Of a DNA stretch of 64,000 bases, positions 22,660 to 35,500 are shown piece by piece. The stretch's first letter is position 1. Each line of letters starts with the position of its first letter. The stretch spans positions 2,191,001 to 2,255,000 of the forward strand of contig NC_090126.1 of assembly GCF_023973825.1 (NCBI RefSeq), written 5' to 3'. The stretch comes from Plasmodium brasilianum. Taxonomy: Eukaryota; Apicomplexa; Aconoidasida; Haemosporida; Plasmodiidae. A program made the position numbers and the translations under genes. A model generated the notes under the pieces. It was not told where the DNA came from. It worked only from the letters and a program-made list of their open reading frames with translations, and did no database searches.

Positions 22660-23688
22660 ATGATTAACAACTCAAATGAATATAGTACAAAAAAAGAATA
22701 TGAAAAAACATTCTGGGAACAAATTGGGAAGCCCAAACATATTTTAGCCCCAATGGTTGATTTAAGTGAATTAGCTTTTCGATTACTTTGCAGAAATTAC
22801 AATTGTCATTTAACTTTTACCCCTATGTTACACTCCAAAAATTTTGTTGACCAGGAAAAATATAGAAAAAGCTACTTTCAAAGCTGTGTTAAAGATAAAC
22901 CTGTAATAGCTCAATTTTGTGGAAATAATTCGAATATTATTTTAAATGCAATTGAGTTTATTAAAAATGATGTAAATGCTGTGGATTTAAATTTAGGGTG
23001 CCCTCAACAAATTGCAAAAAAAGGAAATTATGGTGCCTTTTTATTACAGAAACACGATGAAGTTGTCCATTTAGTTTCAGATATAATTAACAATTGTGAT
23101 ATACCTATTACTTGTAAGATTAGAAAAATTGATAAAGACTATCAGAAGACTTTAAATTTATGTTATGATCTTCAAAGTCGTAATGTTAAAATGATTACAA
23201 TTCATGGAAGAACAAAAGAAGAGAAAGGAATAAATATAAAACATTGCGATTATGAAATTATAAAAATAATTAAAGAACGATTAAGTATTCCTGTAGTAGC
23301 AAATGGATCTATTGAACATTTTGAAGATATTGAGAAATGCTTAAATTATACAAAAGCAGATGCAGTTATGTGTGCTGAAATTTTACTTGAAAAGCCATAT
23401 TTTTTTTCAAATCTAAATGTTGACACAGTAGATATAGTTAATGAATATTATGATTTATTTTTAAAATATGAATCAAATACAAAATATTTAAAAGGTCATC
23501 TATTCAAAATGCTTTATAAATATTTTCAAGTACACACCGATCTACGAGACTTACTAAATAATTGTCACTACTTAAATGATTACTTAAACTTTCAAGCAGT
23601 TTTAAATGAAAAAAAGAAAGAAGGTGCTTTAATCGAATCATCGCACAGCTGGTACAGGAGATATAGGAAGAGCGTCAATGGGGAGTAG
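22660..23688 (+). CDS. DUS1: tRNA-dihydrouridine synthase 1 (Dus1/DUS1L type)
   Basis: Single exon, 342 residues, ATG at the natural start. The FMN-binding barrel starts at HILAPMVDLSELAFRLLCRN, matching the Dus1-specific APMVDxSExxxR signature. The active-site loop is DLNLGCPQQIAKKGNYGAFL (catalytic Cys114). Further conserved pieces are CKIRKI, ITIHGRTKEEKG, VVANGSIEHFEDIEKCL and DAVMCAEILLEKPYFF. Dus1 uses FMN and NADPH to reduce U16/U17 in the tRNA D-loop. The C-terminal helical region follows, ending in a basic tail (YRRYRKS). Length is normal for the family. No insert or frame damage is seen. Confidence 0.93.
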   Translation: MINNSNEYSTKKEYEKTFWEQIGKPKHILAPMVDLSELAFRLLCRNYNCHLTFTPMLHSKNFVDQEKYRKSYFQSCVKDKPVIAQFCGNNSNIILNAIEFIKNDVNAVDLNLGCPQQIAKKGNYGAFLLQKHDEVVHLVSDIINNCDIPITCKIRKIDKDYQKTLNLCYDLQSRNVKMITIHGRTKEEKGINIKHCDYEIIKIIKERLSIPVVANGSIEHFEDIEKCLNYTKADAVMCAEILLEKPYFFSNLNVDTVDIVNEYYDLFLKYESNTKYLKGHLFKMLYKYFQVHTDLRDLLNNCHYLNDYLNFQAVLNEKKKEGALIESSHSWYRRYRKSVNGE

Positions 23689-24403
23689 CGCTTGTTTGTG
23701 TGGCTATGTTCACATCTGTACGTAGCTGTACGTAGTTGTACGCAAATGTACATATATATATATATATTACGACGTTTTAATTAAACTTTATTTATTTGAA
23801 ACAACCTTGTCTTACCTATGTATATGTTTTCGAATTACTTGTTGGTGCTTTAATTGATGTATTTCCATTTTAGCTCTTTATTTGTCCATGCTTTGCGTAA
23901 TTTATTTCAGTTTGACTATATTTTTTTTTTGTTAACTTTGTTCCTATTTTTTAATATAAGATATTTTCAATGTCAGCTTTATTTAACTCGTTCATATGAA
24001 CAATTTTTTTGTTTTTAAAAAAGGATAAACATTTGGCTAGTCCGTCATTTGCTTTTTTTTTTTTTTTATTTGTCATATTTCAGAACTTTTACAGCTACTT
24101 ATATGGTTAATATTGAAAATTAAAAAAAAAATTCTGAACGGTACATGTAAAATCATATGATATTTATTTCGCTGTCATAAAAATTCGTACTTTTTCATTT
24201 TTTGCATTCAATATTGAATATTCAATATTCAATATTTTATATTTTATAATTTGTATTTTATATTTTATATTTGTATTTTATATTTTTTTTTTTTGTTTTT
24301 TTCTTTCTTGTTGTTCTCCGTAATGAATCTAAAACGTATTCGTGAAATATATTACTGTTATTGGGTAATGGAAAAAAAAGAGGATGCCGTTTTCTGGTAA
24401 AAA
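23689..24403. other. Convergent spacer
   Basis: The spacer lies between the 3' ends of DUS1 (+) and the coiled-coil gene (-). It is T-rich, with a TATTCAATATTCAATATT repeat at about 24208-24232 and TTTATATT units to 24290. No gene seen. Confidence 0.6.
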
Positions 24404-25936
24404 CTACTTTTCCTTTTTCTGCCTTCTCATTTTTTTTATGTCTAAAGAGATATTTTCAATATTCTAAAAACGAAACATTATATTAAAACATATACATATA
24501 TATATGTGTATGTGTATTTGTATGTTTATGTGTATGTGTATTTGTATGTTTATGTGTATTTGTATGTTTATGTTTATGTGTATGTGTATTTGTATGTTTA
24601 TGTGTATGTGTATGTGTATTTGTATTTGTATGTTTATGTTTATGTGTATGTGTATTTGTATGTTTATGTGTATTTGTATGTTTATGTTTATGTGTATGTG
24701 TATGTGTATTTGTATGTTTATGTGTATGTGTATTTGTATGTTTATGTGTATGTGTATGTGTATTTGTATTTGTATGTTTATGTTTATGTGTATGTGTATT
24801 TGTATGTTTATGTGTATTTGTATGTTTATGTTTATGTGTATGTGTATGTGTATTTGTATGTTTATGTGTATGTGTATTTGTATGTTTATGTGTATTTGTA
24901 TGTGTATGTACATATGTGTATAAAAAATTTCGCAGCTTGAAATACTCGCACGGCATTTTCTTTGAAGCAATATTGCACACCTTTTTTTTTTTTTTTTTTT
25001 TTTGTTAGATACCTTCTTTATTTCTTCTATTTGTGAATTTAAAAACTCTATGTCATTTTCAGAGGAGGTGATACTTTTTTGTAGCTCGGCTATTTTTTCT
25101 TCATAATGTTGGGTGTCGCTATTTATATTCTCATTTATCATATCTATTTGGGCTTTAAGATTTTGTATTTGATAATTTGACAATATCTTGTTATTATTCA
25201 TCGTTGAAAGATTGCTATTATTATTGCTATTACTATTATTGTTATTACTATTGTTATTATTGATGTTGTTGCTGCTGCTGTTGCTGTTGTTACTGTTATT
25301 ATTAGTGCCTTTCACGCTTTTAATTGAGTATATTTTTTTCTTTAATTGGTTATCTATATTAATTAACTGTTCTTGTTTTTTCTTTAGAATGTCTTCATTT
25401 TGCATATATGTATTTTTTAATTTCATCAAGTCTTCTTTTAACTGTCTAATTTCTTCATATTTTGCTTGTATTGATAATTGAGTTTCATTTAGACAAATTT
25501 CATCTATTGCTTTCAATTGTTGCTTTGAAATATTTTCTAAACCTTCTTTGTCATTATTTAATTTTAGTAATATTTCTTCATTTTCTTTTAATTTGTTTTC
25601 TAACTTCACTATTTTATCTGTATTGTCTTCTATGTTTACTTTACTTTTCAACAATTCAATATTTTTTTTATATTTATTTAACTCATTTATAGCTGACTTT
25701 TCGACAGAATTTTTGGCACTAGAAACTGTCTTCTTTTTAACTTGTAATAGCACATTATCTAAAAACACTTTTTCTAGTTTTAATAAATTCTTTTTTATCT
25801 CACAATACATTTCGCCATTTTTTTCGTTTTTACCTCCCTCAACATTCTTCTCTGTATCTAACTTGTTTTTAATAGCTTGTTCTACATTTTTTTTGTTATT
25901 TAAAATGGTACTACTTGAGCTCATGTATTTATTCAT
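24404..25936 (-). CDS. Coiled-coil protein of unknown function
   Basis: Two exons: 25936-25013 (308 codons) and 24463-24404. The donor is AAG|GTATCTAAC and the acceptor TTTCGTTTTTAG, both on codon boundaries. The last exon reads NIENISLDIKKMRRQKKEK then TAG. The product is 327 residues, mostly Lys/Glu/Leu/Asn heptad-like helix (for example IVKLENKLKENEEILLKL and IRQLKEDLMKLK). An Asn/Ser homopolymeric insert (about residues 220-250) splits two coiled-coil blocks, and the C-terminus is basic. There is no signal peptide or membrane segment. Without splicing, the frame reads into the intronic hexamer repeat and yields a meaningless Ile/His/Gln tail, so the splice is well supported. Function unknown; a structural or cytoskeletal role is only a guess. 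Confidence 0.75.
24498..24912. repeat. Intronic hexamer array with higher-order structure
   Basis: The intron of the coiled-coil gene is filled by six-base units TGTATG, TGTATT and TTTATG (plus strand). They are arranged in nested blocks, with a long block of about 180 bases essentially duplicated. All six frames stay open across it because the units contain no stop in most registers. Confidence 0.9.
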
Positions 25937-26158
25937 TTTGTACGTGTTTTTTTATAATTATGTTCGTGTTACATATTTAATAAAAAAAAAAAAAGAAAAA
26001 AAAAAAAAAAACTGATTTGTGTTAATTGTAATAATGAACAAGTGCTAAATAATATAAAAAGGAGAAAGAACTGAATTTGTGTTTCTATCCGTAGTTATAA
26101 TTGCCCATGATATCAATATAACAATAATGATATAATTTTAAAGGAAGCAAATTTTTTA

Positions 26159-26822
26159 ATGGAAGTTATTTCGGATAGTACCTCAAAAGTCTTTCTTCGC
26201 ATATATTTTATACAAAACAAAGGTAAAGAAGGCAAATATGGAGAATAATAAATTTGAAAAATTTTATATTATTGAAAATGTTAGCAATATGCCTATAAGT
26301 GTCAATTTATTTATTCATTTATGTATGTATATGTGTATATATATATATGTGCACATATAATACTTGTACATAAAACACTACATTACTTTTTATGGTTCTC
26401 AAGCGCATAATTTTAATTTTATGAACATACTGAAAAAATAATAATAATGGGTGGTAATAATAATTATAATGATAATAAAAATGTAGGTTTATGTAAAATT
26501 AAAAGGTTCATACTTTCTTTGTGAAATCGCATATTAGACACAGAATATGTTAAAAAAAATATTAATAATAAAAAAAAATAGTAAGGAATAAAATGTTAGG
26601 TATATAAAATAGTAAGAAATAAACTAATAAAAAATAAAATAATAAGAAAATAAAATAATAAGAAAATAAAATAATATGAAAATAGGATTATAAGAAAATA
26701 AAATAATAAAAAAAAGAAAGCGCTTGATGAAAGTGTGTAAAGTTGATACATGTAATTTTAAAAGAGAAATACATTGTGATGAAATTTTCTTAATTAATCA
26801 ACGTATAATAGTACATCTCTTC

Positions 26823-26862
<40 letters not shown>

Positions 26863-27476
26863 CGTATATTACTTTATGTTTATCTGTAATTTCGTAAAAC
26901 TCAAATGCGAACATTTAAAAAGCAAAAAGGAAAACTATCTTAAAATTTTGTTATATAAAACAAATTATGGCCGAACTTTTTTACAATTTCAATTTTTGTT
27001 ATTAATAAATTAAAAATTATCTTTTTATGCATAAAAAACTTAAACTTGTTTATGTATACTTTGAAATGAAATTTAATTAGTTTATGCATAATAAAATTGG
27101 ATTGCTAATTTTTACTTCTATTTAAAATTTCTCGTGAGAAATAAAAAGAAAAAGAAAAGGAAGTTATTTCCTTTTTTCATTTATAAATATAGGCGAAGAG
27201 ACGTACATTTTTCAAATAAGACATTTCAACCCAACAAGTATAAATTAAATTTCTTGCAGTCTTAAATTCGTAATTCCTTTTCGTTTGCTTATACTTTCTT
27301 TGTTGCTTTCATTGCTCCTGTTGCTCCTACTGGTACTATTGCTACTACTTTATTTTTGTATTTTATTCCTTTCTGTTATTCTTTATTTTGCTGTTCAAGT
27401 TAAGGAAGGAGCTCAAAAAATATTAGGCTTTCTATTATTAAAACAAAAAACTAATTACGAAAAAAAAAAAGTGTAA
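26159..27476 (+). CDS. Candidate three-exon 61-residue protein
   Basis: Exons 26159-26222, 27193-27237 and 27400-27476 join in phase at both junctions. Exon 1 (MEVISDSTSKVFLRIYFIQN) ends at a good donor (AAG|GTAAAG). Exon 2 follows AAATATAG and reads GEETYIFQIRHFNPT. Exon 3 follows a long pyrimidine-rich tract and reads KEGAQKILGFLLLKQ to stop. The sequence is not repetitive. The C/T-rich stretch before exon 3 can also be read as a Leu-rich frame after TTGCAG at 27259, an alternative last exon with a membrane segment. The first intron is long (970 nt). No family recognised. Confidence 0.4.
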
Positions 27477-28904
27477 GCAGAATTTTCTATTTTACATAAA
27501 TGAAGTGTATCATTTTTTCTCGTCAAGTTTAAATGTAGTTATATGCCTTACATTTTTATATCAAAAGGTAGAATATGCAAGAAGACGGAATAATAATAAA
27601 ATGCATTATGTTCAATTGTATTACAAAAGCAGAATTAAATTAATATAGCATTAACAGAAATAATTGTAACAATATACAAATGTAATGACAAAAAAAAAAA
27701 AAAAATGAAAAAGGAAACGCGCTTTTTCTAAATGTTATCTCTTCTTTATAAATTGCGTTTTTCTAAGAAGCACATACGTGTGTACAATTATAAAGTTAAG
27801 AAAAGAAAAGAAGTAAAAACTTCTTAAAGAAAAGATGGGGTATAAAAATATACGCGGGTTTCGGAAATTCTTATTATGTATATTTTAATAGTAGTACATT
27901 GTTAAGTTGCACTAGAATTAAAAAAATAATAAAATAAAAAATAAAATAATAAATAAATACCTAAATAAAGAGAAAATATTTTATGAAAAACCATCATAAC
28001 GAGATTTATCAAATCATATGCAACATCTTTCTTTAATAGCATACTAAAACTAATAAATTAATTAAATGGTACAAAAAAAAAAAAGAAATAATAACCGCAT
28101 AAAATGAGAACCGAATAAATAGGATAAAAACAAAAATGAATAAAAAGGTGGTACATACACATGTATACACAAAATTTTACACGCATTGGTAAAAGCATTA
28201 ATACACGTATTTGTAGTTTGTTTTAGTGTAATTGTGTACATATATTAGTATTCAATTTTTTTTTTTTTATAATTTTCGTAAGAATTTGTTATTCCTTTAT
28301 TATTAGGAAATAAAATTTTATGTGCATTTTAAGTAAATCTTTACGTGCCGTGATTATGCATGTTTTCACTTGTATGTATGTATGTACGTATGTATATATG
28401 GTATGCACGTTTAAATCAATGTAATTATAAGAATATACTAGTAAGCACATAGAGTTACAAAAAAAATAAATAAATAATAAAATAAAGCTAAATGAAGTTT
28501 AATTTATACTGTTTTATTGAACTCATCGTCTTAGAAATAAAGATTATTTCATAATTTTTTTTTTTTTTTTATTTGTTGTAATTTATTTTTTTTATTATGA
28601 TTTTCATGTGGAAATTTATGAATCATAATTTTCATTATTATTTAATTTCTTTTATTGCTTTATTTTTTTATGTTTTTTTTCAGTGAAACCTTCCTATTAA
28701 GGAAAGCCTTTTTTTTTTTTTTTTTTTTATCGAAACTGTATCACAGTTTATTCAGCAATACACATATGTTTACGTTATTATGTATACATACATGAACAAA
28801 TTGTTACAGGAATGTATAACATGTGATAATTGAATATGTACATATGCATGTTCTGCTTATGTAGTTTGTTTCAATTTGGCTTTTTAAAAAATGATTACAT
28901 ATAT

Positions 28905-29015
28905 ATGTGGGGGTGCCCGTATGTGAGTACATGCCTATGTGAGTATATTCCAATGTGGGTATATGCCTACGTGAGTATATGCGTATGTTCGTATATGCCT
29001 ATTTGACTATATGCA
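28905..29015. repeat. Imperfect about 20-bp repeat (ATGTGAGTATATGCCT type)
   Basis: Five to six degenerate units of about 18-20 bases with alternating ATGTGAGTA and TATGCCTA cores lie some 550 bases upstream of the giant gene. Non-coding. Confidence 0.6.
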
Positions 29016-29169
29016 TAAGTATGTGCTCATGCGTGAAAGCACATGAGGTATCGGAATGCCTTAATAATTTCCCTATTTTGCGCATTAAAATGCTAATAGT
29101 AAAAAGCGCGAGAGGAGTTCGTGCATGTATTTTGAGCATAGCGCTTTCATCTGTTTATTCCTTTATTTA

Positions 29170-29480
29170 ATATATATGTGTATTTGTTTGAATGTTTTTG
29201 TATGTACTTATTCGTATGTACGTAAGTGTATGTATGTATGTATGTATGTATGTATGTATGCATATGTACGTAAGTGTATGTATGTATGCATTTGTACGTA
29301 TGTATAAGTATGTATGTGTGCATATGTACGTAAGTGTATGTATGTATGTATGCATTTGTACGTATGTATAAGTATGTATGCGCGCATTTGTACTTAAGTG
29401 TAAGCATGTAAGCGCGCATTTGTACTTAAGTGTAAGCATGTAAGCGCGCATATGTACTTAAGTGTAAGCATGTAAGCGTG
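29170..29480. repeat. Compound array: TATG-based units then 32-bp units
   Basis: The left part is built of GTACGTAAGTGTATGTATG-type units of variable length. The right part (about 29390-29480) is three near-identical 32-base units containing TACTTAAGTGTAAGCATG and AAGCGCGCAT. The array ends some 80 bases before the giant gene's start codon, so it lies in the 5' UTR or core promoter. Confidence 0.85.
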
Positions 29481-29559
29481 CATTTGTATGTACGTACATG
29501 TATGTGTGTGTGCTTACATGTCGTAATTTTATTTTGAAAAAACAACTTTGCAAATAAAT

Positions 29560-32500
29560 ATGAGCAACTACATATGGAATAACACGTATTCGTTAGAGTT
29601 TTTAAGTGAAGACTTCTACGATTTAAATATAAGTACAAAGGACAATGTGTATGAAATAGTGAAAAGGAAGAAAGACGGAAACGAGGTGGAGAATTTGAAT
29701 ATAAATATTAGTAATCACATATGTATGTTTGTTCAGTTATTAGACAATCTGTTAGGTAAGATAAGTTATAACAATAGTCCAATCAACGATACGTTAAATT
29801 ATAAGAAATTATTTGATGTGTTTAATTTTATTAAGAATCAGCTATATAATTGTGATTACAGTTTGTTTTTAAGAATATATTCTATTTATTATACCTACAA
29901 TCATCGAAAAAATGGCTATCTAGATGTGAACAATTTGTATTCATTCATTTTAGATATAATAAATAAAATTGAAAATTTAAATGAGAATAATTTCTTAATA
30001 TTACCAGGGGGATTTTATTTACAAAAAGAAAAGTTGTTAGTAAAAATTTTATATATTATACATAAAAAAAATAATCTATATAGTTTTGCTGTTTTAAACA
30101 ATTCTATATATGGTATTCAATACCATTCGTTCAAAGTGGATGATATAGATAACTTGGGTGTTCTACTAAGAGATGTCATATTATGTATAAAAAATATTAA
30201 CAAAAATTACTTAACAAATTCATTATTTTGGTTATGTTTATATCGTTTGTATATATTTCCAAATACAGAAAATGTTGATATATTATATCAGATATTATTG
30301 CCCTATTTAAATAATTCGTTTTTAACAAATAACTGGAATTTAAGTAACAACAAAACTGTTCGAGTAGTTGATCACACAGGTAGTAAAGATGGATCTTCTG
30401 ACTTAAGCAAAGATATTTACCCCAGTGATAGTACCACAAGTATAGAGGCAAATAAAGTTTCAAATTTTAAAATTTACAATGAATCGGTAAATCCAGGAGG
30501 AGGGAATACTTCTAACCAGGCTAATTATTCTAACATTTTGTATGGCAATCAATATAACTTAAGCGATTTGAATGGTCTACATGACAAATCTAGTGGCCTG
30601 AAGAGTACAGATAATTTAGTAGCGCTTAGAACAATAAATAGTGCAAACAGTACGAACAAGTTTGACAAAATGGACGGTTTTAATCAGATGAGTGGTTTGG
30701 ACAATTTTGGCAATGTGTACCATAACGGTGATAGTAAGACGCATCCTACTGCTAACCATTTTAATGGAATTGATTTGGGGCATGCTACATTTTACAGTAA
30801 TGAGGAAGGTAAAAACATGTTCACTAATAACATTTTTAACGATAACATACATGGAAACATGCGGGAGGATAAACATATGAATTATTACGGATCGAGAAAT
30901 GAGAGAATGAAAAAAGGAAAGACAACAAAAGAAAATGATAAATATGGAGGTATATATGTTAATATATATAAAAATAAATTTACTTCCTTTTCAATGAGTT
31001 TATATTATTCTATAATATATATGTTGAAAGTTCTGAACATTCAGGAGGAAGATATTGAGGTATGTAAAATTTTTATATATTATAGTATTGTTTTGAAGTT
31101 ATGTGATGACCTGTTCAGGCTTGATCAAACCGAACGGAAAGAAGCAAAAGCGGAAAATAGAGGCAGGGGTAGTGATGGGAAATATAGCAGCACTAACACT
31201 AATAACAACAGCAATAACAATAACGATAGCAATCAGGTGTACGATAGTATTAGTTATGGCAGTTTCAATGGTAAAGGTAATTACAGTAACGATTACTTCT
31301 ACAACGACACTTACAATTACAATCAGAGTCAGAACTACAGCCATAACTACAGCCATAACTACAGCAACAACCAGAGCTACAATTCTGTTAATAACAGAGG
31401 AGGATTTCCCAATGGAAATGGTGGAAATAATAATAATACCAATGAGTACAATTCCCACGCAGCAGAAAACCTTTTCAGTAGGAACAACGAAAGGAAGAGT
31501 AGCAACAGCAAGATAGATCGTGTCTTTTTTGTTTTCCTGGATATGAGTGTAAGAAAGTTGTGTGTGCTTTTCCATATATATTTTTACAAAATGAAAGTAG
31601 GTATATATGATATTAAGAAAATAATTAATAGTGATATTTTGAATGATATATTGAAAAAGGTGTTATTTGTGAAATATATGTATAACAAGATGGAAGTAAA
31701 ATTATATTCAGATTTAACATTAAATGTTGATATTATAATAAATAGAAACTACAACAATTCTATAAAGTTTCCTATGTATGTAAAATTTGAAGAAGAATTA
31801 CATAAAAATTATCGTAAAATTGAAATTAAAAAAGATATTAATATTCCTATATCTTTTTATATTTCCAAAAGGACTGTTAATACATTTAATGATTTATATA
31901 TTATATTATATCAAACTAATTTAATTACAAATATTTTAATAAATCAAAAAAGATATATAAGACATTGTTACTTGTTAGCCTTTTCTTTTATTAGTCACAT
32001 AATAAATAATGTTTTACCATCTCCTAAACATTTTATTTTTTTATCAAAATTTCACACAATGAATAAAGCTTTACAGGCAAGCATTTTTAATGAAATATAT
32101 CACATGCACAATAACATATATTTTATAACATGCTCCATAAATGAAAATAAGCAAATAGTAATGTATAAAATTATTAACTGTTCCATGTTACTATTTTTAT
32201 ACGATTTTTTGTTAAGGATTCCTTGTGTTGATATTTGTTCAATTTTTTCAATTCATTATAACGGATTTTCGTCTAAACCTAGTAGACCTATATGCCATTG
32301 TAGATCAAAGGATAGGCAGCAGAATCATCGGGAAAAGGGAATGGGGGATAAAAAACATTTTATCCATGGAGAAAAGGAAAGAAGATCCGCTAACGACTGC
32401 AATGTTGGTATATTGAGTCCAAGTTGTAGCATTAGCAATAGCAATGGTACTAGTAATGGTAATGGCAATGGTTTCAATTTGAATAAGTTAAACATCAGTA

Positions 32501-35500
32501 TACCTTGTAGCAGTTCTAAGAGTGGTCATGGTGTGCAAACTCGTGTAAAAAGTTTGAACGTAGCAGGCAAATATTCACAAAGTAATGCAAACAATAATGA
32601 TAGCTACTCATCGTTAGATGAATGCATGCATAAAACTGAGGACTCCCTGAAACTGTCAGGCTATTGTATTGACATATCGGTATTAGAATGCTTTAGTAAC
32701 TATATTTTAATAATAAACCCTAAATTGAATATAATAAGATCAGATGTTATTGAATATTTTTACAAAATTAATGAAAAGAAAATTAACAAGAACAGTCAGT
32801 TGTTTTTGTTTGAAAAAAGTGGGGACATAAATACTAGTGAAATAGAAATATTAGAGAATATAAGTTTAGATCTAGGATTAGATAGAAAAAAAAATAATAT
32901 AATAGAATATTATTGTGGAGAAAATCAATTATTTAAACAATTAGTACCTGAGTTTTATCATTTAAGAGATATGCTATTCTTATTTAAGTCCTATATGTGT
33001 CCATATATTGACAAATTACCTCCTGTAAGGGTATATAAATATGATGATATTAACTTGAAATTTACTTATAAAAATAAATTATATATTAGTGTATTTAATA
33101 GGAAAATTGATATATGTGGATATATGTGTCAGAATAAAGATACCAAGTTAAATTTCTTTTCCTTCATTTATCAATTTATGCAATCATATGAAAATAAAAA
33201 AAATAATTGCATATTAACATATTCCAATCCGAATATGTACACAAATACTTATATTGAAAATGAACTAGATGTTTTGTATGTAAACGATTTACCTTTTTTT
33301 CATCCATCTTTAGATTTAAGGGATGTAGAAATTTTGCTTCAATATTTGACTGTACCTTATATTAGGATACCATTAATTTTAGAATTTTTTTGTGATAAAA
33401 AGAGAATAAAAAGTTTTCAGTCTTTTGACATTCAACAATTATTATTGTGTATTTTGTTTGAACCGTACATATTTAAAAATAAATATAAAACTATTCAAGA
33501 GGATAATTTTATTCCTTCAAAGGATAGAAATATATTTGCAACCAAATACGGTCTATTAATTAATGAACTAATTCTAAGCCCAAAGAATATTTTATGTAGT
33601 ATTTACACATATCTGGAATTACTCTTCAGTTTTGATAAGGAAAATAGTAATAGCGGAAGAGTTAATATTGTTTTTATCATCATGATATGTACATATGTCA
33701 ACTCGTACATAAAATTAATCGTTGAAACGAATAAGGAAATCAGATTTAATTTGGAAAACATTAAAAATATACTTGTGAAGATTGGGTTGGCCAACAGAGA
33801 GAAGATTTTATCTCGTTGTGGTAAAGACAAGGAACCAAGTGGAAGTAGAACTAAAAGTAGAAATAGAAGTAAGAACGAAAGAGCAGGAAGAGGGGGAAGA
33901 AAAAGGAAAAAACAAATGAAAAGAAAAATTCGTACACTGAATAAGCTTAGAAAAAAACTCATAAAAAATGAATTATACTGTTCGGATGAGGTTTTATTAC
34001 ATCTAGATACGTATTATAAAAAAATAAAAACAAAATTAGAAAATGAAATAATAGAAATTTTATTAAAATATATTAGAATATGTGTACAGAAGAATGATAT
34101 AACCACATGTTGTATTTATCATGGATGTATTTTGTTAATATATAAGGACATAAAGTTTAGAGAGCTAAATAAAAGTAATGCAAAGAATTTATTATCCTCC
34201 ATATTTTTTATCTTAACATACTATAATTTTACTGCTGAAACGAATTCTGCTGATTTAAAAAATATATATGGATTAGGTTCCCTTTTTGTTAATACAAATG
34301 ATCATGTTGAGAACACTGTAAAAATGGTTAAGAAGTATGAAAGGACACCTAAGGATATGCTTAATGATACGAATAAACAGAATGAGGAGAATACTTTTTC
34401 TCTTTTGATTAAAACCTTTTCCTTATGTGAATGTGATATCTTTATTTCAATACATAAACAAAGAAATATGTTGTTAAAATATTTGGAAAAAAATGAAATG
34501 GATCGAAATGTTATATTTGAACATACTATTCACATATGCGCATGTGTTCATGAAAATAATAAAAATGTGTATAATCGTACAATTAGTAAATACAATTCTA
34601 ATATCTTCCTAAATTTTCACTCAAATGAAAATGTTATAAGAAAATGGTTACCTGCGCATAAATTTAAGCACATTGGAATTTATACCATAGAAAATGCTCA
34701 TAATGAGATGAATGCTACACGTGTGAAGGAAAAACAGAGAGATAAAATTGAGGTGGATAAAAACAGAGGGACTAACACGAATTACTATTTCACGTCCTCC
34801 ACTTCGCCATCCTCGACCATCTCATCCGTTTCGTCTGCTTCCTTCGATTCGTTGAATTCAGTCGATACGTTCAATACATCTTCGTCCCTTAGATCGTTTC
34901 ATAGAAACAATGATGATGATGCTGATTATATGTCCAAAGGGGTGGAGAAGGGGGAGAGGGAAGTAGTAGGTGAAGAGGGGAATGAAAAATTTTCATTCTC
35001 TGTCGATAATGCTAGAGTTAGGAATGATCTTAGACCAGAATATGAAGCTGAAAAAAGAGAAGGGTTATCTGGCACCCTTGACAAGATGGGAGATGGAACA
35101 AATAAGGATGATGATAATGTCATTATAAGCACACAGATGAAAGATAGTGAAATGATTACTATTTTCGAGGGTAATAATGAACATGTTGTGGGGGAAAAAG
35201 GTAAGGAAGTATGTTCTAAAAAGCAGGAAAATGATAAGATGAAGAAAGAGAAAAACAAAAAGGACAATGGGGTGGAAGAGATGGCTATCAGATTTAAAGG
35301 GAGTAGAAAAAAAAAAAGATACAGCGAATATTTAATGGACTGGGCAGATCAGGGCAATAGCATCAGTAATAACAATGGTTACATATATCATAGTAACAAC
35401 TGCAGCGCTAAACGTAGCGATAACAACAATGGGAGTGATGGGAAGAATGCAGGGGTGAACCCGCTGCACGATACGGAATCTATGCACAACAACACGCAGA

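Larger units (their letters stand above)
25937..29559. other. 3.6-kb divergent intergenic region with one candidate small gene
   Basis: This holds the promoters of the coiled-coil gene (-) and the giant gene (+). It is A+T-rich, with AATAAGAAAATAAAATAAT repeats near 26630-26710 and a (TA)n run at 26826-26858. Two arrays precede the giant gene and are listed separately. A candidate three-exon gene at 26159-27476 is also listed. The remainder shows nothing. Confidence 0.55.

Noticed and set aside
24464..25012. Ile/His/Gln-rich extension of the coiled-coil protein
   Set aside because: A GTATCT donor and a TTTTTAG acceptor remove it in phase; it is translation of the intronic hexamer array.
29147..29451. 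Minus-strand Thr/His/Tyr-rich frames upstream of the giant gene
   Set aside because: They arise from the TATG-derived compound repeat and have no plausible gene structure.
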